In this document: positions 25,387-32,193 of the stretch, piece by piece | Position numbering within the stretch: the stretch's first letter is position 1 | Layout of the letters: each line of letters starts with the position of its first letter | DNA from: Enterococcus canis NBRC 100695 | GTDB lineage: Bacteria; Bacillota; Bacilli; Lactobacillales; Enterococcaceae | Assembly (NCBI RefSeq): GCF_001544375.1 | Contig: NZ_BCQJ01000001.1 | Location: forward strand, 480,275 to 544,274 | Direction: 5' to 3' | DNA length: 64,000 nt | Notes under the pieces: generated by a model | The model's input: the letters and a program-made list of their open reading frames with translations, nothing else | Databases searched by the model: none | What the model was told of the DNA's origin: nothing | Position numbers and translations under genes: made by a program

Positions 25387-26355
25387 TTATCTTCCTTCTT
25401 TCATTAAAGATTCTGTTGCGAATGTCTGCTTAAATGTTTGCCGGATTAATACCTCTGGCAGGTCTTTGCCAATCAGAACGATTTTAGTACCAACGGCTGG
25501 TTTTGTTGTTTGCTGAAAGCTGACCTGTTGATTCACACCTTGCAACGTTGTAGCAAACTCATATGTGGCAAAGGTCAAAATTCCTTTGATCCGGTAAAGC
25601 TTTTCCTGATGATGCCATAAAAGCCAATCTAGCCACTCTATAAAAGCTGGCTCTGCTAGTTTATCTGCTTCTAAGAGCATCGTATGAAACCCATGATGCG
25701 TGTGGTGATGCTCATGTACATGACTTGTTTCAACTGCAGTTTGAGCATCTAAAGGTGCGTGAAAGGAATCCAGATCGAAGAAATCAGCATCTTTCAGGGA
25801 ATCCTTTTGCCAGACTATCTGTTCTGCCAAAGGATTGATTTCTTTCAATAGGTTTTGTGGCGCCACTTTTTGATCCGCTTCTCGGATAAAAATTTTGTCA
25901 GCCATCGCTATTTGCTTTAAGGCTGCTGCTTCCTGCGATAAACGAAACCATTGTGCTGGATTGATGACGGTCAGCAAACTATCAATGTAATAGTAGCCGC
26001 GCAATTGTGGCGCCGTCAGTAGCGTTTGGACGATTGGCTGAGGATCAGCAATGCCTGTTGTTTCCAGAATAATTTGTTTAATAGGCTGCTGGTTCGCCTG
26101 TACAACCTCTAGTACCGCAGTCAAAGTGGCAATTAAATCACTGCGTAAGCTGCAGCACATACACCCATTATTCAGTTGCAAGATACGCTCTTCTTCATGC
26201 AGGAGCAGCTGATGGTCGATACCAGTTTCGCCAAATTCATTTTCAATGATCAGAATCTCGTCAGTTGGCTTTCCTGTTTGTGCCAAGACTTGATTGATCA
26301 AGGTTGTTTTGCCAGCCCCTAAGAAACCAGATACGATCGTAATTGGAATGCCCAT
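25387..26355 (-). CDS. CobW/ZNG1-family GTPase, putative zinc metallochaperone
   Basis: 322 residues. P-loop GFLGAGKTT (10-18), the family CxCC metal site GCMCCS (65-68), a Walker-B-like ETTGIADP (98-105), a His-rich segment HVHEHHHTHH (about 212-221) and a C-terminal CobW_C domain. Such GTPases deliver zinc to client enzymes during zinc limitation. The guanine-specificity motif (N/T)KxD is replaced by READ at about 158-161, which could alter nucleotide preference. The ATG at 26355 has GAGGG upstream. The operon context supports a zinc role. Confidence 0.88.
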   Translation of the reverse strand: MGIPITIVSGFLGAGKTTLINQVLAQTGKPTDEILIIENEFGETGIDHQLLLHEEERILQLNNGCMCCSLRSDLIATLTAVLEVVQANQQPIKQIILETTGIADPQPIVQTLLTAPQLRGYYYIDSLLTVINPAQWFRLSQEAAALKQIAMADKIFIREADQKVAPQNLLKEINPLAEQIVWQKDSLKDADFFDLDSFHAPLDAQTAVETSHVHEHHHTHHGFHTMLLEADKLAEPAFIEWLDWLLWHHQEKLYRIKGILTFATYEFATTLQGVNQQVSFQQTTKPAVGTKIVLIGKDLPEVLIRQTFKQTFATESLMKEGR

Positions 26356-26376
26356 CAAATTGCCCTCTTTCTCTAA

Positions 26377-26748
26377 TCAACGCTCAGCCAGGTATTCAGT
26401 TAGCTGCACAGCAGTGTCATAATCAAAAAGCCCTGCCTTTAGTTGGCACTCTAACTGTTCTTTAAGTGAAACAGGAATCTCCCAAAAGCCTTCTATTAGT
26501 TGAAAAACAGTAGGATCCATTTTTTGAAAAACCGGATAAAGTATTAAAAAATCGGCAAAGCTCAGATTTTCTGCTTCATCATAGGCTTTCACCCAGCCCT
26601 GCTCTAATGCTTCCATCGTTGGTTCGCCTGTTTCTGTAATGATACCTTTTGCAACCATCTGTTGATATACAGCACTTTTTTCTTGAGAATCTATTCCTCC
26701 CCAGTAAGCAAAGCTTTCTTCTACTAACGGCGGATAAATGATCTGCAT
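26377..26748 (-). CDS. Unknown protein of the zinc-starvation operon
   Basis: 123 residues, acidic, soluble, mostly helical. I recognise no family. It has one cysteine and no histidine, so it is not an obvious metal binder. The start ATG follows GAGGAAAAGCTG and lies 12 bases after the rpmF stop, in the same operon as zinc-sparing ribosomal proteins and CobW. A role in zinc starvation is inferred from position only. Confidence 0.65.
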   Translation of the reverse strand: MQIIYPPLVEESFAYWGGIDSQEKSAVYQQMVAKGIITETGEPTMEALEQGWVKAYDEAENLSFADFLILYPVFQKMDPTVFQLIEGFWEIPVSLKEQLECQLKAGLFDYDTAVQLTEYLAER

Positions 26749-26760
26749 CAGCTTTTCCTC

Positions 26761-26934
26761 CTAGCCTAGTTCCATAACCTTGCGACCTTTATAATAGCCC
26801 TTCAACGAAATATGATGACTTCGACGATAATCGCCAGTTTCTGGCACAAAAGCGATTTCTGGTGGAACCAGTCCTTGTTGACCACGTCTACTACGCTTTT
26901 TCATTTTTGATTTTTTTCTTGCGGGAACTGCCAT
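26761..26934 (-). CDS. rpmF: 50S ribosomal protein bL32, cysteine-free (zinc-independent) paralog
   Basis: 57 residues. The N-terminus [18 protein letters not shown] and the ending GYYKGRKV match bL32. The two CxxC pairs that bind zinc in the ordinary form are gone: this protein has no cysteine (the regions read [15 protein letters not shown]). Such C-minus paralogs replace the zinc-binding form during zinc starvation and free ribosomal zinc. It follows rpsN2 by 15 bases, under the same Zur box. Confidence 0.85.
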   Translation of the reverse strand: MAVPARKKSKMKKRSRRGQQGLVPPEIAFVPETGDYRRSHHISLKGYYKGRKVMELG

Positions 26935-26949
26935 GATTCTGCCTCCTTT

Positions 26950-27219
26950 TTACCAACTAGCTTTTTTGACACCTGGAATCAAGCCTTGAAGGGCCAACTC
27001 CCGGAATTTGATTCGCGACAGACCAAACTTCCGCATATAGCCTCGTGGTCTACCATCTATTTGATCACGCAGCTTCAGACGCGTTGGATTAGCATCTTTA
27101 GGCAGTTTCGCTAAGGCTTGATAATCCTTCGTCGCTTTTAGCGCATGACGCTGTGCTGCATATCGTTCAATCACCATTTGCTGCTTTTGCATCTTTGCAA
27201 TCTTTGCTTTTTTTGCCAT
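26950..27219 (-). CDS. rpsN: 30S ribosomal protein uS14, zinc-independent form
   Basis: 89 residues, the length of the C-minus S14 class; the zinc form is about 61 residues with two CxxC motifs, and this protein has no cysteine. The S14 signature [18 protein letters not shown] is at the C-terminal half. Like B. subtilis YhzA it is expected to substitute for the zinc form when zinc is scarce. The ATG at 27219 follows AAAGGAG at nine bases; a GTG two codons upstream is too close. First gene of the operon. Confidence 0.93.
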   Translation of the reverse strand: MAKKAKIAKMQKQQMVIERYAAQRHALKATKDYQALAKLPKDANPTRLKLRDQIDGRPRGYMRKFGLSRIKFRELALQGLIPGVKKASW

Positions 27220-27251
27220 TGGCACTTACTCCTTTTTTGATTTACCTTTTA

Positions 27252-27274
27252 CAAATCGTAACAATTACGATTTG
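27252..27274 (-). promoter_or_regulatory. Zur operator
   Basis: An inverted repeat with arms CAAATCGTAA and TTACGATTTG, ten of eleven pairs complementary. It is nearly identical to the B. subtilis Zur box (AAATCGTAAT-N-ATTACGATTT). It lies 33 bases upstream of the rpsN2 start, where bound Zur would block transcription under zinc-replete conditions. It does not resemble the streptococcal AdcR site (TTAAC..GTTAA). Confidence 0.88.
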
Positions 27275-27404
27275 ACGTACTTACTTTATCAGTTCGTAAA
27301 ATTAAAGTCAATAAAAAATAACATGAAATTTAATTCAAATGAATGTCATCTCATGTTATAAGTGCTTATACTATGCCTCTACAGCTAAATAAAATAACGA
27401 TTAA

Positions 27405-27448
27405 CAAAAAAAGAAGTCTGCATATTTCTTCGCTAGAACATCAGACTT
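27405..27448 (-). terminator. Terminator downstream of comEA
   Basis: On the minus strand AAGTCTG and CAGACTT pair around an inner stem and are followed by CTTTTTTTG. It lies about 118 bases after the comEA stop codon. Confidence 0.65.
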
Positions 27449-27565
27449 TGCTAGTTTATTGATCTTACATTTAACGAGTCAAAGTATTACGAAGGGACAC
27501 TTTGTAATATAACGGTTTTACACTCAGGCCCTAGTTTTATATGGATTTGTTGCTTTGATTGGCAG

Positions 27566-28186
27566 TTACAAAGTGACAAAAGGACGTAACTTTTCTACGG
27601 TCTTTTCACCGATACCGCTAACTTCACTTAACTCTTCTATTTTTTTAAAGGAACCATTTGCCTCACGATACTGAATAATATCAGCGGCCTTTTTAGCACC
27701 AATACCACTCAACTGTTGCAATTCCTGTTCACTAGCCGTGTTTATATTCACTTTTATCGTCTCTCCAGAACTTTCCGTAGCAGGCTGCTGCAAGGATGAT
27801 GGTGGCGTCTCGCCTTTTTTAGGAACATAAATCATGGCTTGGTCTGTGAGAATTTGTGCTAGATTAATTTGATTCTGATCGGCCTGTTCTGCAAAACCGC
27901 CTGCCGCTTGAATTGCTGCCTGTACCCGGCTATTTGCAGGCAGCTGATATAAAGCAGGCTGTTTCACCGCTCCTTTTACATCGACATAAATCACGGCTTG
28001 AGTAGACATCGTAGTGGTCTCAGTGATTGTTTCGCTAGTTTCCGTTGTTACCTCACTGCTCCCAAGTACCGTAGCTAAGGGATCCGCCGGTGCCAATAGA
28101 CGCTGACTCACTAAAAAGAGTAAGCCAAACAAAACAACCCCTGCCACTGCCCAAATCCAGCTTGGTATTTGTCGTAATCGTTCCAC
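27566..28186 (-). CDS. comEA: Competence DNA receptor ComEA
   Basis: 206 residues. One N-terminal membrane anchor (about 10-30), a Ser/Thr/Glu-rich linker, an SLBB-type domain (about 64-125, VDVKGAVKQPALYQL) and a C-terminal double helix-hairpin-helix DNA-binding domain (NINTASEQELQQLSGIGAKK, VSGIGEKTV). It binds incoming double-stranded DNA at the membrane. In most Firmicutes comEB and comEC follow directly; here they are 9.7 kb further on in the same orientation. Confidence 0.94.
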   Translation of the reverse strand: MERLRQIPSWIWAVAGVVLFGLLFLVSQRLLAPADPLATVLGSSEVTTETSETITETTTMSTQAVIYVDVKGAVKQPALYQLPANSRVQAAIQAAGGFAEQADQNQINLAQILTDQAMIYVPKKGETPPSSLQQPATESSGETIKVNINTASEQELQQLSGIGAKKAADIIQYREANGSFKKIEELSEVSGIGEKTVEKLRPFVTL

Positions 28187-28298
28187 CTATCTCCACCTAC
28201 CTTCTATCACTATATACGCATTTTTTGAAAATATTTCTAAATGGTTGATAGAAAGCAAGCTTTGGGAACGTATAATAGGGTAGAAAGCAGGTGATGAG

Positions 28299-28829
28299 AT
28301 GGACACAATGATCGTAACTGCCATCAGGCAAAAAGATTACGATGGCTTGGATCAATTGATCGATAAATATGGTGGTGATATTCTCATGATGATTCGGCGC
28401 GTTTTAAATCATGCCGCTGAAAAAAGCTACCATCAAGAAGTCCAAAATGAAGTTTTTTACCGAATTTGGAATCAAATTGAGCGATTCGATCCAGAAAAAA
28501 GCAGTTTTAAAACCTGGTGTCTTACCATTGCACGGCGTCTTTCTTTGGATATGAAGCGAAAAATTATTCGTGACCTCAAAATGGTTCCCAGTGAATCTTT
28601 AGAAGAAAATCCGACAGAAGAAAGCTATTTTCCTAAAGAATCTTTTTTAACGTTAGTGGAGGCCTTATCTGAAGAAGATCAATTGATTTTCCTAAAACAC
28701 TACTATTATCAAGATTCACCCCAGGAGATTGCTGGAGATCTAGGTTTGAAAGCTGAAGTCATCTACAATCGCCTCTCCCGCGGACGTAAGAAACTTGCAG
28801 CAATGAAAGGAGTCGAGCCAAATGCCTAA
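28299..28829 (+). CDS. ECF-type RNA polymerase sigma factor
   Basis: 176 residues. Sigma region 2 (about 20-90, with VFYRIWNQIERFDPEKSSFKTWCLTIARR) and region 4 (about 115-170, a helix-turn-helix with SPQEIAGDLGLKAEVIYNRLSRGRKKL). Only these two regions are present, as in extracytoplasmic-function sigma factors. No RsiV- or zinc-anti-sigma-like gene follows; the next gene overlaps by eight bases and encodes a PH-like membrane protein. A TATAAT about 28 bases upstream suggests housekeeping transcription. Confidence 0.87.
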   Translation: MDTMIVTAIRQKDYDGLDQLIDKYGGDILMMIRRVLNHAAEKSYHQEVQNEVFYRIWNQIERFDPEKSSFKTWCLTIARRLSLDMKRKIIRDLKMVPSESLEENPTEESYFPKESFLTLVEALSEEDQLIFLKHYYYQDSPQEIAGDLGLKAEVIYNRLSRGRKKLAAMKGVEPNA

Positions 28830-29586
28830 CTTTTTTAAAAAAGCTATCCATCGCCTTGAAGCAGATCAAGACGAGACGGTTACCCAGCAAGAAAAAGACT
28901 TAATGAAAAAAGAAGCACGCATGTATATCTTCATAAAGGATCTCTTGAAAAAAGTCGAGCCTTTACTAGAAGCTGGTGAATCGATTGAAGGTTTTCTACC
29001 AATGACAAATGAAAGTAACTCTGCTATGGGAACCAGTGGTTGGATGGGCATGGGCTACGCCCGTCAAAAAGACGCCCGCAGCTATGTGAATGCTTTCCAC
29101 GACACACGAGGCAATCGCTTGATGATCTTTACAGATCGACGCATGATCTTCTTAGTGGTCTTAGATTTTTTGGAGGATGGTCATTTTTTCAGCCATCCTT
29201 ATGATTCAATCAAAGGTATTCGCTTCGAAAAACATAAAATCGGTTACTTTGACTGGCAAGCCAAAGGTTGGCGTAATAAACGCAAACATACTTATTGGTA
29301 TACCTTTGATTTTCAGTCCGGCAACCAAATCTTTACTGAAATGCTCTCGCCTCGCGATGCTGAAACGTTAGAGCGGCACTTACGCAACATCCCCGCTTTG
29401 AATGCGATTCTCGTGGATGAACATGTCCATCGGAATACTACTTTTGATTACATTTTTAGTAATACGAAGGTCGCCACGTGGGTGTATATCGTCAGCATTA
29501 TTCTATTGATTGCCTTGATCGTCCTACCAGTTTTGGCAGGCATGTTTAGAGGTGTGGGCATCTACCGAAATCTTTATCTTTACTAG
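28822..29586 (+). CDS. PH-domain-like, C-terminally membrane-anchored protein
   Basis: 254 residues. A helical N-terminal half (1-55), a central beta-rich domain (about 85-195, with NRLMIFTDRRMIFLVV and FEKHKIGYFDW) resembling bacterial PH domains, and one C-terminal membrane segment (about 220-242). The start overlaps the sigma factor gene, so translation is coupled. The topology puts the soluble part in the cytoplasm, where it could bind the sigma factor; that is inference. Repeat copy C follows as terminator. Confidence 0.75.
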   Translation: MPNFFKKAIHRLEADQDETVTQQEKDLMKKEARMYIFIKDLLKKVEPLLEAGESIEGFLPMTNESNSAMGTSGWMGMGYARQKDARSYVNAFHDTRGNRLMIFTDRRMIFLVVLDFLEDGHFFSHPYDSIKGIRFEKHKIGYFDWQAKGWRNKRKHTYWYTFDFQSGNQIFTEMLSPRDAETLERHLRNIPALNAILVDEHVHRNTTFDYIFSNTKVATWVYIVSIILLIALIVLPVLAGMFRGVGIYRNLYLY

Positions 29587-29592
29587 AGGTGA

Positions 29593-29668
29593 AGGCAGAA
29601 GCGTTTATTCGGAATATGAAGAGGCTGCGACATAACTTTTTGAGTTATGTCACAGCTCCTTTTTTTGT
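29593..29668 (-). repeat. Intergenic hairpin repeat, copy C (inverted)
   Basis: Read on the minus strand, a stem around ACTCAAAAAGTT (arms 29621-29637 and 29643-29659) is followed by ATTCCGAATAAACG and CTTCTGCC, matching copies A and B. On the plus strand the stem ends in CCTTTTTTT, so it should also terminate the ECF/PH operon. Confidence 0.8.
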
Positions 29669-29740
29669 ATGCAAGTCCCCTTTTATTTGCCTAAATCGAC
29701 TAAAAACAGTAGTCTAAGGAAAAGACCTGTGAGGTGACCT

Positions 29741-30946
29741 ATGAAAGAACGTGTCATATTATTTAGTGATGCTGTGATTGCCATTATCATGACTGTTATG
29801 GTAGTGGAGTTTCCCGTCAAAATCGTCAATGGACAAGTAGAGCTTACCTCGCTATTCATTACGATTGGCATCTATTTTATTAGTTTTTGTTTCGTTGCCA
29901 ACATTTGGTTTCAAACCGCGCAACGCTTTAACAAAGTCGAGACCGTTACAAACAAGGATTTAGTGATTTATCTCTTCTCGCTATTTCTTTTATCGCTAGT
30001 CCCGAAAGCTACCGATGTGCTAATCGAAGAAACGTCAAAATCGACTTTATTGATGTACGGGATTCTAACGCTATTAGTGGTTATGTTTACCGAGAAACTT
30101 TTAAACACTTTGACGGAACAAGCAGTGGCCGCCAAACAAACGCCGAAAGAAGAAATCAATCGTGTACGCCGCCGGGGGATCGCGACGATTGGAGCCCGTA
30201 TCTTGCTCTTAGTATTAGGATTATTTTTTGCCCGTTTTAGTCTCGTTGTTTACATGATCCTACCAATTCTAGACTTTCTGCAAAATGCCGTGGATCACGA
30301 AGAAACCGAGTTTATTGAGCAAATGGGTACGGAACAGCGCGATTTCTACCGACAAGATCAACAGCAATTTTGGCAAAATAACTGGAAAAAATATGGTACT
30401 CTGCTGAAATCAGCCTTGGACAACGGTAGTAACACTGGCAAAATGCCGCGACCTGATGAACGGCGCCCAGATTGGTGGCAAAACTTCGATCGCCAATGGA
30501 ATGACCGTTTGTCGACAGAACTAGATCAGCTGACCAAACGTTTGAATGAGACCCATGATGAACGCGAAGCCGCAACAATCGAGAAAAAGATTCAGCGAAT
30601 CAAGTCTGAACAGGATGATATCCGCGATAAACTAGCCGAAACCCAAGAACATTTCAAAAGGCGACAAGGTCAGGAACAACAGCGCCTGCAAAAACGACTG
30701 GACCCAATTCAAGAAGAGATGCAAGAATTACAAGAAAAACTGCAAAAGGAAACCGATCCAAAGAAACAGCAAAAGTGGCAAAGTCAGTTGGATGAGCTAT
30801 CAGAAAAATATCATGAAGAAATTACCACCAGCAACGCCCGCACCCAGCAAAATGTCCAACAAGTTCAAAAACGCATGGCCAGTTTATCAGGACGACTATC
30901 CAAAGTTTTCAAGCAGGAACCTGATTCTAAGAAAAAGGACGATTAG
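29741..30946 (+). CDS. TMEM175-family channel with long charged C-terminal tail
   Basis: 401 residues. The N-terminal 190 residues are a DUF1211/TMEM175 channel unit with the FSDAVIAIIMTVMV signature in the first helix and about six membrane segments. Bacterial TMEM175 proteins are potassium-selective channels. Residues about 195-395 form a very hydrophilic, Gln/Glu/Lys-rich, coiled-coil-like cytoplasmic tail (QEEMQELQEKLQKETDP) with no counterpart in typical 200-residue family members. It ends in KKKDD. Monocistronic. Confidence 0.83.
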   Translation: MKERVILFSDAVIAIIMTVMVVEFPVKIVNGQVELTSLFITIGIYFISFCFVANIWFQTAQRFNKVETVTNKDLVIYLFSLFLLSLVPKATDVLIEETSKSTLLMYGILTLLVVMFTEKLLNTLTEQAVAAKQTPKEEINRVRRRGIATIGARILLLVLGLFFARFSLVVYMILPILDFLQNAVDHEETEFIEQMGTEQRDFYRQDQQQFWQNNWKKYGTLLKSALDNGSNTGKMPRPDERRPDWWQNFDRQWNDRLSTELDQLTKRLNETHDEREAATIEKKIQRIKSEQDDIRDKLAETQEHFKRRQGQEQQRLQKRLDPIQEEMQELQEKLQKETDPKKQQKWQSQLDELSEKYHEEITTSNARTQQNVQQVQKRMASLSGRLSKVFKQEPDSKKKDD

Positions 30947-30954
30947 TCTTAAAT

Positions 30955-31007
30955 CAAAAAATCGCTTAGCAGTCTCTAGTAACTTAAAGCCTGCTAAACG
31001 ATTTTTG
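30955..31007 (+). terminator. Bidirectional terminator between the TMEM175 gene and nitroreductase
   Basis: AAATCGCTTAGCAG pairs with CTGCTAAACGATTT with one mismatch; A and T tracts flank it on both sides. Confidence 0.75.
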
Positions 31008-31008
31008 A

Positions 31009-31644
31009 CTATTTAAAAGTTGTAATTTTATCCGCTGGTAAACGAACAGAATCATGACCAGCTTCTTTAGCTTTCCCCACTGATAAGATCAAGACCGGCA
31101 AATAACGATCTGGATCTAAATCAAGTGTTGCTGCCATAGGCTCTGCATCAAAACCGCCAATAGCATTAGTATCATACCCATGGGCCCGCGCAACTAACAT
31201 CAACTGCATCGCCGCCAAGCTAGCATCACGAATTACAATCGCATCCATATCTCTTTCCGGCAAACTTCCATAACGAGGCATAATCATTGCTAATTGTCGT
31301 TCTGAAACATCTTGCGGCATCTTACCCTCTTTAACCGCTTGACCGTAAATTTCTTCTGCATACTCATGAGGCTTGCGATCCGCAAAAATCACAATCATAG
31401 CCGCCGCAGTATCCAGTTGCACTTGATTGAACCGCACCAATGGACGCAACGCTTCCTTGCCCTCCGCCGTATCTACCACCACATAACGCCAAGGCTGTAA
31501 ATTCACTGAAGACGGTGCTTCATTCGCTTCGTTCAACATTTGCAGCATTTCTTCCCGACTGATTTTGACCTTTTCATCATAAAGACGAATCGACCGACGA
31601 TTCAATACCACATCAGCAAAATCATTATTGATAAATTCAGACAT
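31009..31644 (-). CDS. Nitroreductase-family flavoprotein
   Basis: 211 residues. FMN-binding signatures RRSIRLYDEK (near 17-26) and APSSVNLQPWRYVVV (about 43-57), and C-terminal GGFDAEPMAATLDL. NAD(P)H-dependent FMN enzymes of this family reduce nitroaromatics, quinones or other electrophiles; the substrate is unknown. It is monocistronic and preceded by an A/G-rich ribosome binding site. Confidence 0.9.
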   Translation of the reverse strand: MSEFINNDFADVVLNRRSIRLYDEKVKISREEMLQMLNEANEAPSSVNLQPWRYVVVDTAEGKEALRPLVRFNQVQLDTAAAMIVIFADRKPHEYAEEIYGQAVKEGKMPQDVSERQLAMIMPRYGSLPERDMDAIVIRDASLAAMQLMLVARAHGYDTNAIGGFDAEPMAATLDLDPDRYLPVLILSVGKAKEAGHDSVRLPADKITTFK

Positions 31645-31780
31645 TTTTTTCGCTTCTTTCTTGATTCAATTTTTCTGGTAATTTACGACTTTTACGCTCG
31701 CCATAGCATTTATGTAATCACTGTACCAATTGAACTATTCACCAAAACCTTTTGCGTCTGAACAAAAAACGAAATTGGGC

Positions 31781-32041
31781 TTAGTCATTATCTAACAGCA
31801 ATTCTCCATCCATACCACATGGCGGGTCATAGGTTCCATGCCATCCTACCAAAATTCGGTTGCTATTATCAAGGTAATAATTCGAACCTTTTTTAATATA
31901 GACTATGCTGCCAGCATATGCAACTTTGAAATCTTCCACCGCAATTTTCTTTAATGCTTCATGCCACTTATTACTCGATGGCCGTAAATCACTAGTGTTT
32001 GCAGGAGGCTCCCATAAGCCTGATAAAACATCATCTTTCAT
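31781..32041 (-). CDS. Small orphan protein of unknown family
   Basis: 86 residues from the ATG at 32041, which follows AGGAGACTAATCATT. It is rich in Trp, Tyr, Asp and Pro (SGLWEPPANTSD, LVGWHGTYDPPCGMDGEL), without signal or membrane segment. I recognise no family. The size, isolation and AT-rich flanks are reminiscent of orphan immunity proteins, but this is a weak guess. Confidence 0.55.
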   Translation of the reverse strand: MKDDVLSGLWEPPANTSDLRPSSNKWHEALKKIAVEDFKVAYAGSIVYIKKGSNYYLDNSNRILVGWHGTYDPPCGMDGELLLDND

Positions 32042-32095
32042 AATGATTAGTCTCCTATTTTTAATAATAAATACCATTTATTGTTTTCAAGGTTT

Positions 32096-32131
32096 AAAAA
32101 GGCACTTCCTTTTACAGAAGTGCCTTTTTCT
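32096..32131. terminator. Bidirectional hairpin terminator
   Basis: AAAAAGGCACTTC (32096-32108) pairs perfectly with GAAGTGCCTTTTT (32117-32129). It lies between rlmD and the small orphan gene, both on the minus strand, so it sits upstream of the orphan gene. Confidence 0.8.
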
Positions 32132-32193
32132 CACTAGTAACTATTAGCTGCTTTAATATTCAATTGCTTATATAACACTCTAAAGTTGAAGGT

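Larger units (their letters stand above)
27220..27565. other. 346-base regulatory intergenic region between rpsN2 and comEA
   Basis: It contains the Zur box (27252-27274) and the promoter of the zinc operon, an inverted repeat with arms ATAACATGA and TCATGTTAT (about 27325-27359), and the comEA terminator (27405-27448). I see no ORF or RNA gene. Confidence 0.6.

Noticed and set aside
27325-27359. Inverted repeat with arms ATAACATGA and TCATGTTAT as a second Zur box
   Set aside because: It lacks the AAATCGTAA core and has a long AT-rich centre; it is more likely a hairpin or another regulator's site.
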